21,971 nucleotides of DNA, taken from the NCBI RefSeq assembly GCF_039929605.1, contig NZ_JBDSQX010000096.1, positions 1 to 21,971 on the forward strand. The letters are read 5' to 3'. Made by a program: the position numbers and the translations under genes. The notes beneath the pieces are model-generated. The model was given only the letters and a program-made list of their open reading frames with translations. It did no database searches and was not told the DNA's origin. Below, in pieces: positions 1-7,734 of this stretch. The DNA comes from Pelomonas sp039929605 (GTDB lineage: Bacteria; Pseudomonadota; Gammaproteobacteria; Burkholderiales; Burkholderiaceae_C). Numbering within the stretch: position 1 is the stretch's first letter; every line of letters starts with the position of its first letter.

Positions 1-348
1 ATCCAGTGCCTGGCGCGCTGGATCACCGTCGAGAAGCCGTTCACGCTCAGCGAGGACGACTACCTGCCCTACACCTTCAACCGCTTCCAGGCCTGCCGCT
101 TCGGGCTGGACGGCACCTTCGTCGACCCCGAGACCGGTGAGCACCGCGTGCTGCGCGACGACCTCAGCAGCGTGCTGAGCCGCCTGGACAGCCACGCCGG
201 CGACCTGCGCGCCGAGGCCGCGCTGCAATACGTGCGCCGCGAGATCAACGGCATCGGCAACGACGCCGCCTGGCTGCGCCGCATCGAGGAAGAGAGCCAC
301 CTGCTGCCGGAAATGGTCAGGCGGGCGACGCGGCGCTGGCACGGCTGA
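1..348 (+). CDS. ybdK: YbdK-like carboxylate-amine ligase (GCS2 family), C-terminal part
   Basis: The reading frame is open from the first base and ends at TGA 346-348, giving the last 115 residues of a protein that starts outside the window. The visible part has NRFQACRFGLDG near residue 28, then a DPETGEH turn, a helical stretch, and the ending RRATRRWHG. This matches my recollection of the C-terminus of YbdK proteins, ATP-grasp-like cytosolic enzymes of the GCS2 family with weak glutamate-cysteine ligase activity; they are about 370 residues long, so roughly two thirds is missing. The catalytic core is not visible, so the call rests on the tail alone. It converges with the PEP-CTERM gene, leaving 15 nt between the two stop codons and no recognisable terminator. 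Confidence 0.68.
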   Translation: MQCLARWITVEKPFTLSEDDYLPYTFNRFQACRFGLDGTFVDPETGEHRVLRDDLSSVLSRLDSHAGDLRAEAALQYVRREINGIGNDAAWLRRIEEESHLLPEMVRRATRRWHG

Positions 349-363
349 ACGGCGCCGTGGCCC

Positions 364-930
364 TCAGCCGAGGTAGCGCCGACGTGCCCGCAAGCCCACC
401 ACGCCGAGCCCGGCCAGCAACATCGCGTAGACGCCCGGCTCCGGAACTGCACTGACGGAAATATTGAGCACTGCATCGCGTACGGCAGTGCCGGTGGCGA
501 CCATGCGGTAGGTGCCGGCGCCTACCGGCCCGTTCAGGGACGACATGGCGAAACCTCCCAGCGAGCCGGTGAAGGCGTCGCTGAGGACCAGGGTGTTCAT
601 CGAGTCGAAGACGTCGATATTGACGCCGGTCAGACGCGGGCCAGGACCTGTGGCGGTGGAGATCTGCCAGGATGCGAAGCCGGTCAGGCTGGTGACACCA
701 GCCCCCAGCGTGAAGGTGATGCTTTGCGTCAGCGGGCCGGTTTCCTGCGTCACCGTGGTGTCCAGGAGCAAGGTGTCGCCGCTGGCGATAGGCGTTGTCA
801 GCATGGCCGTGGCATTGAGCACATTGAGCTCCACGACCCTCGTCATGGCCTGCGCTGGAACTGCAAGCGCCGCAACCCAAGTCGCGGCGGAGGCCAGTGC
901 TGCCATCTTGAACCGTTCAATCGAAGCCAT
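364..930 (-). CDS. PEP-CTERM sorting domain-containing exported protein
   Basis: This encodes 188 residues. A signal peptide (hydrophobic residues 9-25, likely cut after PAQA at 25-28) is followed by a beta-rich body with ITFTLGAG near 71-78. The C-terminal sorting signal is complete: VPEP at 162-165, a hydrophobic helix at 167-180 and the basic tail RARRR at 181-185. In known PEP-CTERM systems an exosortase removes this tail during export to the surface or exopolysaccharide matrix. The body loosely resembles FxDxF-type PEP-CTERM proteins. I chose ATG at 928-930 because the signal peptide starts there and GGGAG lies about 8 nt upstream; the frame runs open to 1164 but that extension does not look like protein. 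No exosortase is in the window. Function beyond sorting is unknown. Confidence 0.88.
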   Translation of the reverse strand: MASIERFKMAALASAATWVAALAVPAQAMTRVVELNVLNATAMLTTPIASGDTLLLDTTVTQETGPLTQSITFTLGAGVTSLTGFASWQISTATGPGPRLTGVNIDVFDSMNTLVLSDAFTGSLGGFAMSSLNGPVGAGTYRMVATGTAVRDAVLNISVSAVPEPGVYAMLLAGLGVVGLRARRRYLG

Positions 931-1080
931 CGCGGTCTCCCGTGGGTGACATGGCGCCCGGCCCCGCGCCGCGCCCCAAGCAGACAAACATAGGCGGCCG
1001 GGCTGCGCTGGCAACTTGCCTCCTAGGGGTAAGCCCCCTGAACACGTGGTGCGCCGCGCGCGCTCCCCGGGCACCAGCTG

Positions 1081-1106
1081 CTGTAACCAAATCGCGGAAG
1101 TTACAG
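1081..1106. promoter_or_regulatory. Perfect inverted repeat in divergent spacer (possible operator)
   Basis: CTGTAAC (1081-1087) is repeated as its exact complement GTTACAG (1100-1106) across a 12-nt spacer. It lies in the 388-nt non-coding gap (931-1318) between the minus-strand PEP-CTERM gene and plus-strand pckG, about 150 nt upstream of the first and 210 nt upstream of the second. The gap also has a short AGGGG/CCCCT hairpin at 1025-1039. I found no convincing sigma-70 or sigma-54 promoter in either direction. A dimeric regulator site is plausible from symmetry and location; the regulator is unknown. Confidence 0.4.
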
Positions 1107-1318
1107 TCAGCCTACGTGCAAACCCTAGGCGCGTTTCACGAGGGCTGGCGGGCTCATTGTCCATGACAGCATGGCGTTATTCCTGTTCTGCATGACCACT
1201 CCCGAACCTGGTGGTTACGGCGTGATTACATTGAATTCGACAATCCGCCTCCCGGCGGCGTGTGCTTGGGCCAGCTCGCGGGCTGCCCCAAACACATCCC
1301 CATGATCGGAGCTTTCCC

Positions 1319-3190
1319 ATGAACCAACCTGCCATGCAGGGCCTGCGCCTGAACCTTCCCACCTACGTCAAAAACGCCCGGCTGATCGCCTGGGTTGCGG
1401 AGATCGCGGCGCTGACCGAGGCCGCCGACATCCACTGGTGCGACGGCAGCGCCGACGAGTACCAGCGCCTGTGCGAGCAGCTCGTTGCCGCCGGCACCTT
1501 CAAGCAGCTCAACCCCGAGTTGCGCCCCGGCAGCTACCTAGCCAATTCCGACCCCAGCGACGTCGCCCGCGTGGAGGACCGCACCTTCATCTGTTCGCAG
1601 AACAAGGAAGACGCCGGCCCGACCAACAACTGGATGGCCCCGGCCGAGATGCGCGAGCTGCTGCAGACCGGGGACCGCGCGCTGTTCAAGGGCTGCATGC
1701 GCGGCCGCACGCTCTACGTCGTGCCGTTCAGCATGGGCCCGCTGGGCAGCCCGATCGCCCACATCGGCGTGGAGCTGAGCGACAGCCCCTACGTGGCCGT
1801 CAACATGCGCACGATGACGCGCATGGGCCGTGCCGTCATCGACCTGCTGGGCACGGATGGCGACTTCGTGCCCTGCGTGCACACCGTGGGTGCGCCGCTG
1901 AACAAAGGCCAGGCCGATGTGAGCTGGCCCTGCAACAAGACCAAGTACATCGTCCACTTCCCCGAGACGCGCGAGATCTGGAGCTATGGCTCGGGCTACG
2001 GCGGCAACGCGCTGCTGGGCAAGAAGTGCTTCGCGCTGCGCATCGCCTCCACCATGGGGCGCGACCAGGGCTGGCTCGCCGAACACATGCTGCTGCTGGG
2101 CGTGGAAAGCCCGTCGGGCAAGAAGTCGCACATCGCTGCCGCCTTCCCCAGCGCCTGCGGCAAGACCAACTTCGCGATGCTGATCCCACCCGCCGCCTTC
2201 GACGGCTGGAAGATCACCACCATCGGCGACGACATCGCCTGGATCAAGCCCGGCGCCGACGGCCGGCTTTACGCCATCAACCCAGAGGCGGGTTACTTCG
2301 GCGTGGCACCCGGCACCAACGCGCACACCAATGCCAACTGCATGGACAGCCTGCAGCGCGACGTGATCTTCACGAACGTGGCGCTGACCGATGACGGCGA
2401 CGTGTGGTGGGAAGGCATGACTGACGAGCCGCCCGCCCACGCCATCGACTGGCAAGGCAAGGACTGGACACCGGCACTGGCCAAGCAAACCGGCGCCAAG
2501 GCTGCGCACCCCAACGCACGCTTCACCGTGGCCGCCACCAACAACCCCGCGCTCGACGAGAACTGGGACAACCCCGCCGGCGTGGCCATCGACGCCTTCA
2601 TCTTCGGCGGCCGCCGCTCCACCACCGTGCCGCTGGTGACCGAAGCGCGCAACTGGACCGAGGGCGTCTACATGGCCGCCACCATGGGCAGCGAGACCAC
2701 CGCCGCCGCCGCCGGCCAGCAGGGCGTGGTGCGCCGCGACCCGTTCGCGATGCTGCCCTTCATGGGCTACAACATGGCCGACTACTTCCAGCACTGGCTG
2801 GACCTGGGCGCCAAGCTCGAAGCTTCGGGGGCCAAGCTGCCGGCCATCTACTGCGTCAACTGGTTCCGCAAGGGCGCGGACAGCAAGTTCGTCTGGCCCG
2901 GCTACGGCGAGAACATGCGCGTGCTGAAGTGGATGCTGGACCGGCTGGAAGGCACGGGCGGCGGCAGCGAGCATGTGTTCGGCGTGACGCCGAGCTACGG
3001 CGACCTGAACTGGGACGGCCTGGACTTCTCGCAGGAAAAGTTCGACACCGTCACCCGCATCGACGCCGCCGAATGGCAGGCCGAGATGAAGCTGCACGAC
3101 GAGCTTTTCGCGCAGCTGGCCCAGGGCCTGCCGGCCGATCTGCCAGCAACGAAGGCACGCATCGAGGCGCGCCTGGCCGAGCTGCGCTGA
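1319..3190 (+). CDS. pckG: Phosphoenolpyruvate carboxykinase, GTP-dependent
   Basis: This encodes 623 residues, about the family's usual length. The enzyme converts oxaloacetate plus GTP to phosphoenolpyruvate, CO2 and GDP in the cytosol, the entry step of gluconeogenesis. Visible hallmarks are the GTP-type P-loop PSACGKTN at 277-284 with the reactive Cys280 and Lys282, the metal-binding DDIAW at 304-308, RGRTLYVVPFSMGP at 128-141 in the substrate region, and FGGRR and FMGYNMADYF further on. These separate it from the unrelated ATP-type PckA. The frame is open from 1262, but ATG 1319 has GGAG at 1308-1311 and a typical N-terminus, so I start there. It appears monocistronic, ending 30 nt before a strong terminator. 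No disruption seen. Confidence 0.97.
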   Translation: MNQPAMQGLRLNLPTYVKNARLIAWVAEIAALTEAADIHWCDGSADEYQRLCEQLVAAGTFKQLNPELRPGSYLANSDPSDVARVEDRTFICSQNKEDAGPTNNWMAPAEMRELLQTGDRALFKGCMRGRTLYVVPFSMGPLGSPIAHIGVELSDSPYVAVNMRTMTRMGRAVIDLLGTDGDFVPCVHTVGAPLNKGQADVSWPCNKTKYIVHFPETREIWSYGSGYGGNALLGKKCFALRIASTMGRDQGWLAEHMLLLGVESPSGKKSHIAAAFPSACGKTNFAMLIPPAAFDGWKITTIGDDIAWIKPGADGRLYAINPEAGYFGVAPGTNAHTNANCMDSLQRDVIFTNVALTDDGDVWWEGMTDEPPAHAIDWQGKDWTPALAKQTGAKAAHPNARFTVAATNNPALDENWDNPAGVAIDAFIFGGRRSTTVPLVTEARNWTEGVYMAATMGSETTAAAAGQQGVVRRDPFAMLPFMGYNMADYFQHWLDLGAKLEASGAKLPAIYCVNWFRKGADSKFVWPGYGENMRVLKWMLDRLEGTGGGSEHVFGVTPSYGDLNWDGLDFSQEKFDTVTRIDAAEWQAEMKLHDELFAQLAQGLPADLPATKARIEARLAELR

Positions 3191-3220
3191 CCAGCCGCAC
3201 GCGCTTGTGCCCCATTCCTC

Positions 3221-3244
3221 AAGGCGCCTTCGGGCGCCTTTTTT
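3221..3244 (+). terminator. Intrinsic terminator of pckG
   Basis: A perfect 8-bp stem AAGGCGCC (3221-3228) / GGCGCCTT (3233-3240) closes on a stable TTCG loop and runs into a stretch of six T residues ending at 3244. It lies 30 nt past the pckG stop codon. This is the clearest rho-independent terminator in the window. Confidence 0.93.
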
Positions 3245-3295
3245 GCGCCTGTACGCCTTTCGCGACCGAAATCACGGCGCGATGAAATCCAGCGT

Positions 3296-3327
3296 AACGG
3301 CGCGCGCCGTTCGTGATGGACGTCCAT
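3296..3327. repeat. Two adjacent perfect palindromes upstream of the lipoprotein gene
   Basis: AACGGCGCGCGCCGTT (3296-3311) is a perfect 16-bp palindrome. Four bases later ATGGACGTCCAT (3316-3327) is a perfect 12-bp palindrome. Both sit in the 233-nt non-coding gap (3245-3477) between the pckG terminator and the lipoprotein start, where its promoter should lie. They may be protein-binding sites or, if transcribed, hairpins in the 5' leader. The first is only G and C in its core, so chance is not excluded in this high-GC genome. Nothing else in the gap was recognised. Confidence 0.45.
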
Positions 3328-3477
3328 TTCCGAGCCCTCCGGGCACTTCCTGCGGCCACCCTTGCCGCCAAAGAATGGCGCCGTCAGCCGCTCCTGCCCT
3401 CGCAGCGGCGACGACACACCAGCCGCTTGCCCGGCATCCACTTCAAGCGCCCGACGCGCTCCCCCGGAAGGTTCTCC

Positions 3478-5466
3478 ATGCTGAATCCAGCGGCCAAGCG
3501 CACCGTCGCCATCACCACGCTCACGTCCCTTTCGCTGGCCTGCGCCGCGCTGCTCAGCGCCTGCGGCGGTGGCAGCAGTGCCTCGGCCCCGCTCGCTGCG
3601 GCGGCACCTGCCGCGCCCGCCTCTTCGGCCTCCGCCCCGGCCAAGGCACTCGCTGGCACCGTGGCCGTGGGCGCGCCCATCACCAGCGGCAAGCTGCGCG
3701 TGCTGGACGCTACCGGCGCCGTCGTCGCGGCCGATGTGACCATCGACGCCAACGGCAAGTACGCCGACGTGACGCTCACCGGCCCGGCTCCGTATCGCAT
3801 CGAGGCCTGCGGCTACGCCGGGCCCAACTACGTGTGCGTCTACTCGGTGGCCAGCGAAGGCGGCACCGCCAACGTCACGCCGCTGACCACCGCCACCGTG
3901 CTGCTGGCCGCCGGCAAGGCGCCCGACTCGCTGATGACGGGCACCGCCCCCACGCTGACGACGGACACCGTCGCCACCGCACAGACGCAGCTGCGCACCA
4001 GCCTGGCCAGCGTGCTGACCAGCGCCGGCGTCAGCGCCAGCATCGACTTCGTCTCCGCCGACCTCACGGCCGGCTCGCGCACCGGCCACGACGGCGTGCT
4101 GGATGCCATCGGCGTCAGCGTCGGGCAGGACACCAAGCCCTTCGTGCAGATCACGCCGCGCATCGGCACGGGCAACCTCTACCTGGAGCAGGGCAGCACG
4201 TCCGGCACCGTCACGGCCAGCAGCGGCGCGGCCACCCTGCAGCTGGGCGGGCTGGAGACGCTGTTCAAGGGCATGAGCGACGCCTTCGTCAGCGCCTCGG
4301 CCTGCAGCAACGCCAACACCGGCATCGGCAAGTTCCTGGCGGCCCAGGCCCGCATGTCCATGGGCGATGGCGACGCCGCGCTGGGCGCGGCCAAGGTGGC
4401 GGAAGGCCTGTGCGGCTTCTTCGCCAGCGGCGAGGACGGCAAGCCCATGTGGGGCGCCAAGCTGCTGAGCCCGACGCTGGGCCGCTGCGACCTGAGCGGC
4501 GCGTCACCCGTGTGCGCCGTGTCCTTCGTGATGCAGGGGCTGGACGGCGACGTCCACCCGGTGGGCAAGGGCATGGCCGTCACGCAGGAAGGCGGCGCAT
4601 GGAAGTTCGTGGGTGACACCAGCCCCATCGAGATCCACGCCAGCGCCAAGGCGCAGCGCAGCAAGCGCATCGACACGGCCACCCCAGTCCACGACTACAG
4701 CCGCGCGCTGGCCTTCGAGGTGGCCGCCGTGTCGGGCCTGGCCTGCGCCAAGGTCTCGCAGAAGAACGCCGACGGTGCGACCGTGCCCATTGGCTACTAC
4801 AAGCGCCACCCCGGCGCCACCGACCAGCGCCGCCTGGCGCTGTGGACGGCCGACGGCATGGGCTGGGGCCCGAGCCTGGACCCGCTGGTCGGCGCGACGC
4901 GCAACGCCGACGACAGTTGGATCGGCCTGCCTGAAGGCGCGGCCGGTGACGCCATGATCCGCAACTTCTACCGCGGTGGCCGCAGCGTCAACGTCGCGCT
5001 GTACAGCGACAGCGCCTGCAGCACGCCGTTCGTCATCGGCGGCAAGAGCAGCTTCGAGGTCGACGTGGACGGCGTGCCCCCGGTGTGGGCCGCGATGGAG
5101 ACACTGCCCTGGCCCGAGCTCGACACCGCCAGCCTGACGGCGCTGCGCGACCTGACCATCGCCGCCGGCGCCGACGGCAGCCTCAGCACGGCCTGGACGT
5201 TTGCGCGCGGCCCGCTGGGTGTCGACGGCTCCACCGTTTGCGGCAGCCGTGACACCTGCGGCGAAGGCGACACCGGTCGCCTCGGCGAGAAGCAGCTCCG
5301 CCCCAGCGCCCGCAGTGCGGCCGTGAGCCTGCACAACCGCGGCGGCGCCATCGCCCGGGACGACCAGAAGACCTTTGCGCTGTACGGCCGCAACGGCGAG
5401 GGCGTGGACCTGCAAAGCAACTACAGCTCCTGCCCAGGTTCCGCAGCAGGCGAAGCCTGCCACTGA
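3478..5466 (+). CDS. Large predicted lipoprotein of unknown function
   Basis: This encodes 662 residues. The N-terminus is a lipoprotein signal peptide with lipobox LSAC at 26-29, so Cys29 would be acylated and the protein anchored in the envelope. A Gly/Ser/Ala/Pro linker (30-57) leads to a small beta domain at about 59-146 (GTVAVGAPITSGKLRVLD) that resembles a carboxypeptidase-regulatory-like fold. The remaining 500 residues match nothing I recognise; they contain scattered cysteines, consistent with disulfides outside the cytoplasm. ATG 3478 is chosen because GGAAGG at 3466-3471 is well placed and the signal peptide begins there, although the frame is open from 3313. It ends 84 nt before the membrane protease gene and may share its transcript. 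Surface or periplasmic location is predicted; the role is unknown. Confidence 0.85.
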   Translation: MLNPAAKRTVAITTLTSLSLACAALLSACGGGSSASAPLAAAAPAAPASSASAPAKALAGTVAVGAPITSGKLRVLDATGAVVAADVTIDANGKYADVTLTGPAPYRIEACGYAGPNYVCVYSVASEGGTANVTPLTTATVLLAAGKAPDSLMTGTAPTLTTDTVATAQTQLRTSLASVLTSAGVSASIDFVSADLTAGSRTGHDGVLDAIGVSVGQDTKPFVQITPRIGTGNLYLEQGSTSGTVTASSGAATLQLGGLETLFKGMSDAFVSASACSNANTGIGKFLAAQARMSMGDGDAALGAAKVAEGLCGFFASGEDGKPMWGAKLLSPTLGRCDLSGASPVCAVSFVMQGLDGDVHPVGKGMAVTQEGGAWKFVGDTSPIEIHASAKAQRSKRIDTATPVHDYSRALAFEVAAVSGLACAKVSQKNADGATVPIGYYKRHPGATDQRRLALWTADGMGWGPSLDPLVGATRNADDSWIGLPEGAAGDAMIRNFYRGGRSVNVALYSDSACSTPFVIGGKSSFEVDVDGVPPVWAAMETLPWPELDTASLTALRDLTIAAGADGSLSTAWTFARGPLGVDGSTVCGSRDTCGEGDTGRLGEKQLRPSARSAAVSLHNRGGAIARDDQKTFALYGRNGEGVDLQSNYSSCPGSAAGEACH

Positions 5467-5550
5467 GCTTGCCGCAAGCCGCAGCCCCCTGAGCCTTGGG
5501 GGGCGCCCGTCCCTCGATCTGCCGTCGCGCGCGCTTAAGCTCGCGCCGAC

Positions 5551-6246
5551 ATGCCCACCCCATCGCCCAACAGCGCCCCCGCGCTCAGCCCCGCAGCCCT
5601 CGCCCGCTGCATTCCCTTCTTCGTTTTCATGGCGCTGCTGGCACTGCGCGGCTATCTGCCGGACAGCCTCGGGCTGGATGCGCGCTGGATCTACGGCGGC
5701 CAGGCCTTCATCGTCGCCGGCCTGCTGGCCTGGTACTGGCGCGGCTACGGCGAGCTGGCTAGGCAGAACCTGCCCGACGCGCGTGAGGCCGGCTGGGCCA
5801 TCGTCGTCGGCATCGCCGTGTTCGCCATCTGGGTGCAGTTGGACGCGCCGTGGATGCAGCTCGGCACCGCCACCGCCAGCTTCGTGCCGCTGGACGCGGC
5901 CGGCCAACCCATCTGGGCGCTGATCGCGCTGCGCCTGGCCGGTGCGGCGCTCGTTGTGCCGGTCATGGAGGAACTGTTCTGGCGCAGCTTCCTGATGCGC
6001 TGGGTGCAGCACCCGGGCTTCGAGCGCGTCGACCCGCAGACCGTCGGCATCAAGGCCGTGCTGCTCTCCACCTTCGTCTTCACGTTGGCCCACACGCTAT
6101 GGCTGGCCGCCATCATCGCCGGCCTGGCCTACGCGCTGCTGTACTGCAAGAGCGGCAAGCTGTGGACGGCCGTCATCGCCCATGCGGTGACGAACGGGCT
6201 GCTCGGCATCTGGGTGATCCGGACCGGGCGTTGGGAGTTCTGGTGA
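5551..6246 (+). CDS. CPBP/CAAX-type intramembrane protease, PEP-CTERM-associated type
   Basis: This encodes 231 residues with several hydrophobic segments, all in the inner membrane. The three CPBP (Abi/CAAX protease) motifs are intact: EELFWR at 140-145 (EExxxR), FTLAH ending in His181, and HAVTN at 211-215 (HxxxN). These form the metal-dependent glutamate/histidine active site of Rce1-like proteases. Its length and the RCIPFFVFM and YLPDSLGLDARWIYG segments fit the CAAX prenyl protease-related family that I recall as linked to exosortase/PEP-CTERM genomes (TIGR03008), which agrees with the PEP-CTERM gene at 364-930. The Shine-Dalgarno site is weak. The natural substrate is unknown; processing of sorted proteins is an inference. 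Confidence 0.87.
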   Translation: MPTPSPNSAPALSPAALARCIPFFVFMALLALRGYLPDSLGLDARWIYGGQAFIVAGLLAWYWRGYGELARQNLPDAREAGWAIVVGIAVFAIWVQLDAPWMQLGTATASFVPLDAAGQPIWALIALRLAGAALVVPVMEELFWRSFLMRWVQHPGFERVDPQTVGIKAVLLSTFVFTLAHTLWLAAIIAGLAYALLYCKSGKLWTAVIAHAVTNGLLGIWVIRTGRWEFW

Positions 6247-6351
6247 ACGATCGGTTGGCCGCCTCGCCCCGGCCATCGCTGGTGAAAGATACCCATCCGC
6301 CGGCCCGCCCAAGCCCGGCAGAATCGGCGGCCGAATTCCAGGGAGATCTAC

Positions 6352-6870
6352 ATGTCGGATGTTGCTGACCAGCGCTTTGCGCCACCGCAGGCCCAGGTGG
6401 CCGACCTCGCGCCCGAGGGGGCCGTGCTGGCTGAGCGTGGCACGCGCTTTCTTGCCGCCGTGGTGGACGGGCTTATCGGCGCCGGCGTGGTGTGGGTCGC
6501 GTTCCAGATACCCGCCCTGGAGCGCCTGGTCCAGGCCCAGACGGCGGCCACGCTCAAGAGCATGTGGTCCCCGACTCCGCTGTCGCTGGCCGTCGGCCTG
6601 CTGGCATTCCTCGTCATCCAGGGCTGGCCGTTGGTGACGCGTGGGCAAACCCTCGGCAAGATCCTCTTCAAGCTGCGCATCGTGCGTTCCGACGGCTCCA
6701 AGCCCGGGGCCTGGCGATTGTTGGGGCTGCGTTATGGCGTTGGCATGCTGGCGGGCGTGAACCCGATCGTCGCCGGGGTCTATGGCCTGGTCGATTCGCT
6801 GCTGATCTTCCGCGAGTCGCGCAAATGCCTGCATGACACGATTGCCGACACCCAGGTGATCAAGCTCTGA
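6352..6870 (+). CDS. RDD family membrane protein
   Basis: This encodes 172 residues. It begins with a short soluble segment carrying FAPPQAQVAD at 9-18, then an RDD domain: RGTRFLAAVVDGLIG at 29-43 with the family Arg and Asp, transmembrane segments, GQTLGKILFKLRIV near 100, and a last helix ending SLLIFRESRKCLHD. RDD proteins are small inner-membrane proteins; some are implicated in transport, most are unstudied. GGGAGA lies 6 nt upstream of ATG 6352. The next gene starts 14 nt downstream of its stop and encodes a second RDD protein, so the two are probably co-transcribed and may pair. Its N-terminal motif recurs in the DUF805 protein at 13804. Confidence 0.88.
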   Translation: MSDVADQRFAPPQAQVADLAPEGAVLAERGTRFLAAVVDGLIGAGVVWVAFQIPALERLVQAQTAATLKSMWSPTPLSLAVGLLAFLVIQGWPLVTRGQTLGKILFKLRIVRSDGSKPGAWRLLGLRYGVGMLAGVNPIVAGVYGLVDSLLIFRESRKCLHDTIADTQVIKL

Positions 6871-6884
6871 GCGCGCCCGGCGCA

Positions 6885-7589
6885 GTGCCAGCCCAGCGCA
6901 TCGACACGCTGGCCCTGGTCGAGACGCCCGAAGGCATCGTGCTGTCCTTGCGGCCCGCTGGCCTGGTGGCGCGGACGATGGCCTTCCTGGTCGACCTGCT
7001 GATCCGCCTGGGCATAGACCTGGCCCTGCTGCTCCTTCTCGGCGCCTGGGGCGGCCTGGGCGTCGGGCTGGTCCTGATCGGCATCTTCTGCGTCGAGTGG
7101 CTCTACCCCATCGCCTTCGAGCTGAGCCGCTGGGGCGCCACGCCGGGCAAGCGCACGCTGGGCCTGCGCGTGGTGATGGACACCGGCCTGCCCATCACGC
7201 CGGCCGCCTCCTTCATCCGCAACCTGCTGCGCGTGGCCGACTTCCTGCCCCTGGCCTACGCCTTCGGCATCGTCACGATGTTGCTCAACCGCGAGTGCAA
7301 GCGCCTGGGCGACCTGGCGGCGGGCACCCTGGTCGTGCACGCCAGCCCCGTCGTGCTGCATGACGCGCTGCCGCCCGGCGCCAGCCTCGCCCCGGCGCGG
7401 CCGCTGAACCCGCGCGAGCAGGCGGCCGTCCTGTCCTGGGCCGGGCGGGCGAAACGGCTGACCCCGGCGCGCTTCGAGGAACTGGCCGGGCTGGCCGCTG
7501 CGGTGCTGCCACCGGCGGGCGACAGCAAGGCCGGCAAGGTGGAGCGCCTGCTCGGCGTGGCGCAGTGGCTGATGGGGAGGCGCGCTTGA
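6885..7589 (+). CDS. RDD family membrane protein with C-terminal cytosolic extension
   Basis: This encodes 234 residues. The RDD signature is PAGLVARTMAFLVDLLIR at 24-41, followed by transmembrane segments, WGATPGKRTLGLRVV and the closing LLNRECKRLGDLAAGTLVV. After about residue 155 there is a soluble tail of roughly 80 residues rich in Ala, Arg and Pro, longer than in minimal RDD proteins. The start is GTG at 6885, 14 nt after the previous stop; no strong ribosome site is visible, so translation is probably coupled to the upstream gene. This longer RDD type commonly accompanies SpoIIM, DUF4129, DUF4350, MoxR and DUF58 genes, which is the order seen here. The transported substrate, if any, is unknown. 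Confidence 0.87.
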   Translation: MPAQRIDTLALVETPEGIVLSLRPAGLVARTMAFLVDLLIRLGIDLALLLLLGAWGGLGVGLVLIGIFCVEWLYPIAFELSRWGATPGKRTLGLRVVMDTGLPITPAASFIRNLLRVADFLPLAYAFGIVTMLLNRECKRLGDLAAGTLVVHASPVVLHDALPPGASLAPARPLNPREQAAVLSWAGRAKRLTPARFEELAGLAAAVLPPAGDSKAGKVERLLGVAQWLMGRRA

Positions 7590-7603
7590 GGCATGCGACA
7601 GCA

Positions 7604-7721
7604 GGCCGGTCTCGGGCCGAGCGCCGGGCCGCTCCCAAGCCGGCCCGTCTGGCGATGTGCGAGCGGCTCAACGCCGCGAGCATCGCCGTCCCCATGGGGG
7701 ACCGGCCAGCGTATTCGCTGG
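7604..7721 (+). promoter_or_regulatory. Run of consecutive hairpins inside the operon (possible cis-acting RNA)
   Basis: The only long gap within the MoxR operon (7590-7734) is packed with complementary segments. GGCCGG 7604-7609 pairs with CCGGCC 7640-7645 and encloses GAGCG/CGCTC (7619-7634). GGCGATG 7651-7657 pairs with CATCGCC 7681-7687, with an inner GCGGC/GCCGC stem. GTCCCC/GGGGAC spans 7688-7702. CCAGCG/CGCTGG (7706-7721) closes on TATT, 3 nt before the AGGGG ribosome site of the next gene. I do not recognise a known riboswitch. High GC raises the chance of accidental stems; compensatory change between relatives would decide it. Confidence 0.42.
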
Positions 7722-7734
7722 ACGAGGGGCACCC

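Noticed and set aside
931..1318. Sigma-54 (TGGCAC-N5-TTGC) promoter upstream of the PEP-CTERM gene
   Set aside because: A GGCAACTTGC stretch near 1010 has the wrong spacing and orientation.
1538..3097. Long minus-strand open frame opposite pckG
   Set aside because: It mirrors the pckG codons, has low-complexity His/Gly/Ala/Arg composition and no recognisable domain; a GC-driven shadow.
5484..5504. GCCCCC/GGGGGC hairpin after the lipoprotein stop codon
   Set aside because: A 6-bp stem with a 9-nt loop and no T run; not enough for an intrinsic terminator call.
4504..6093. Long minus-strand open frame across the lipoprotein and protease genes
   Set aside because: It crosses two well-supported plus-strand genes, and its composition is typical of antisense shadow frames.
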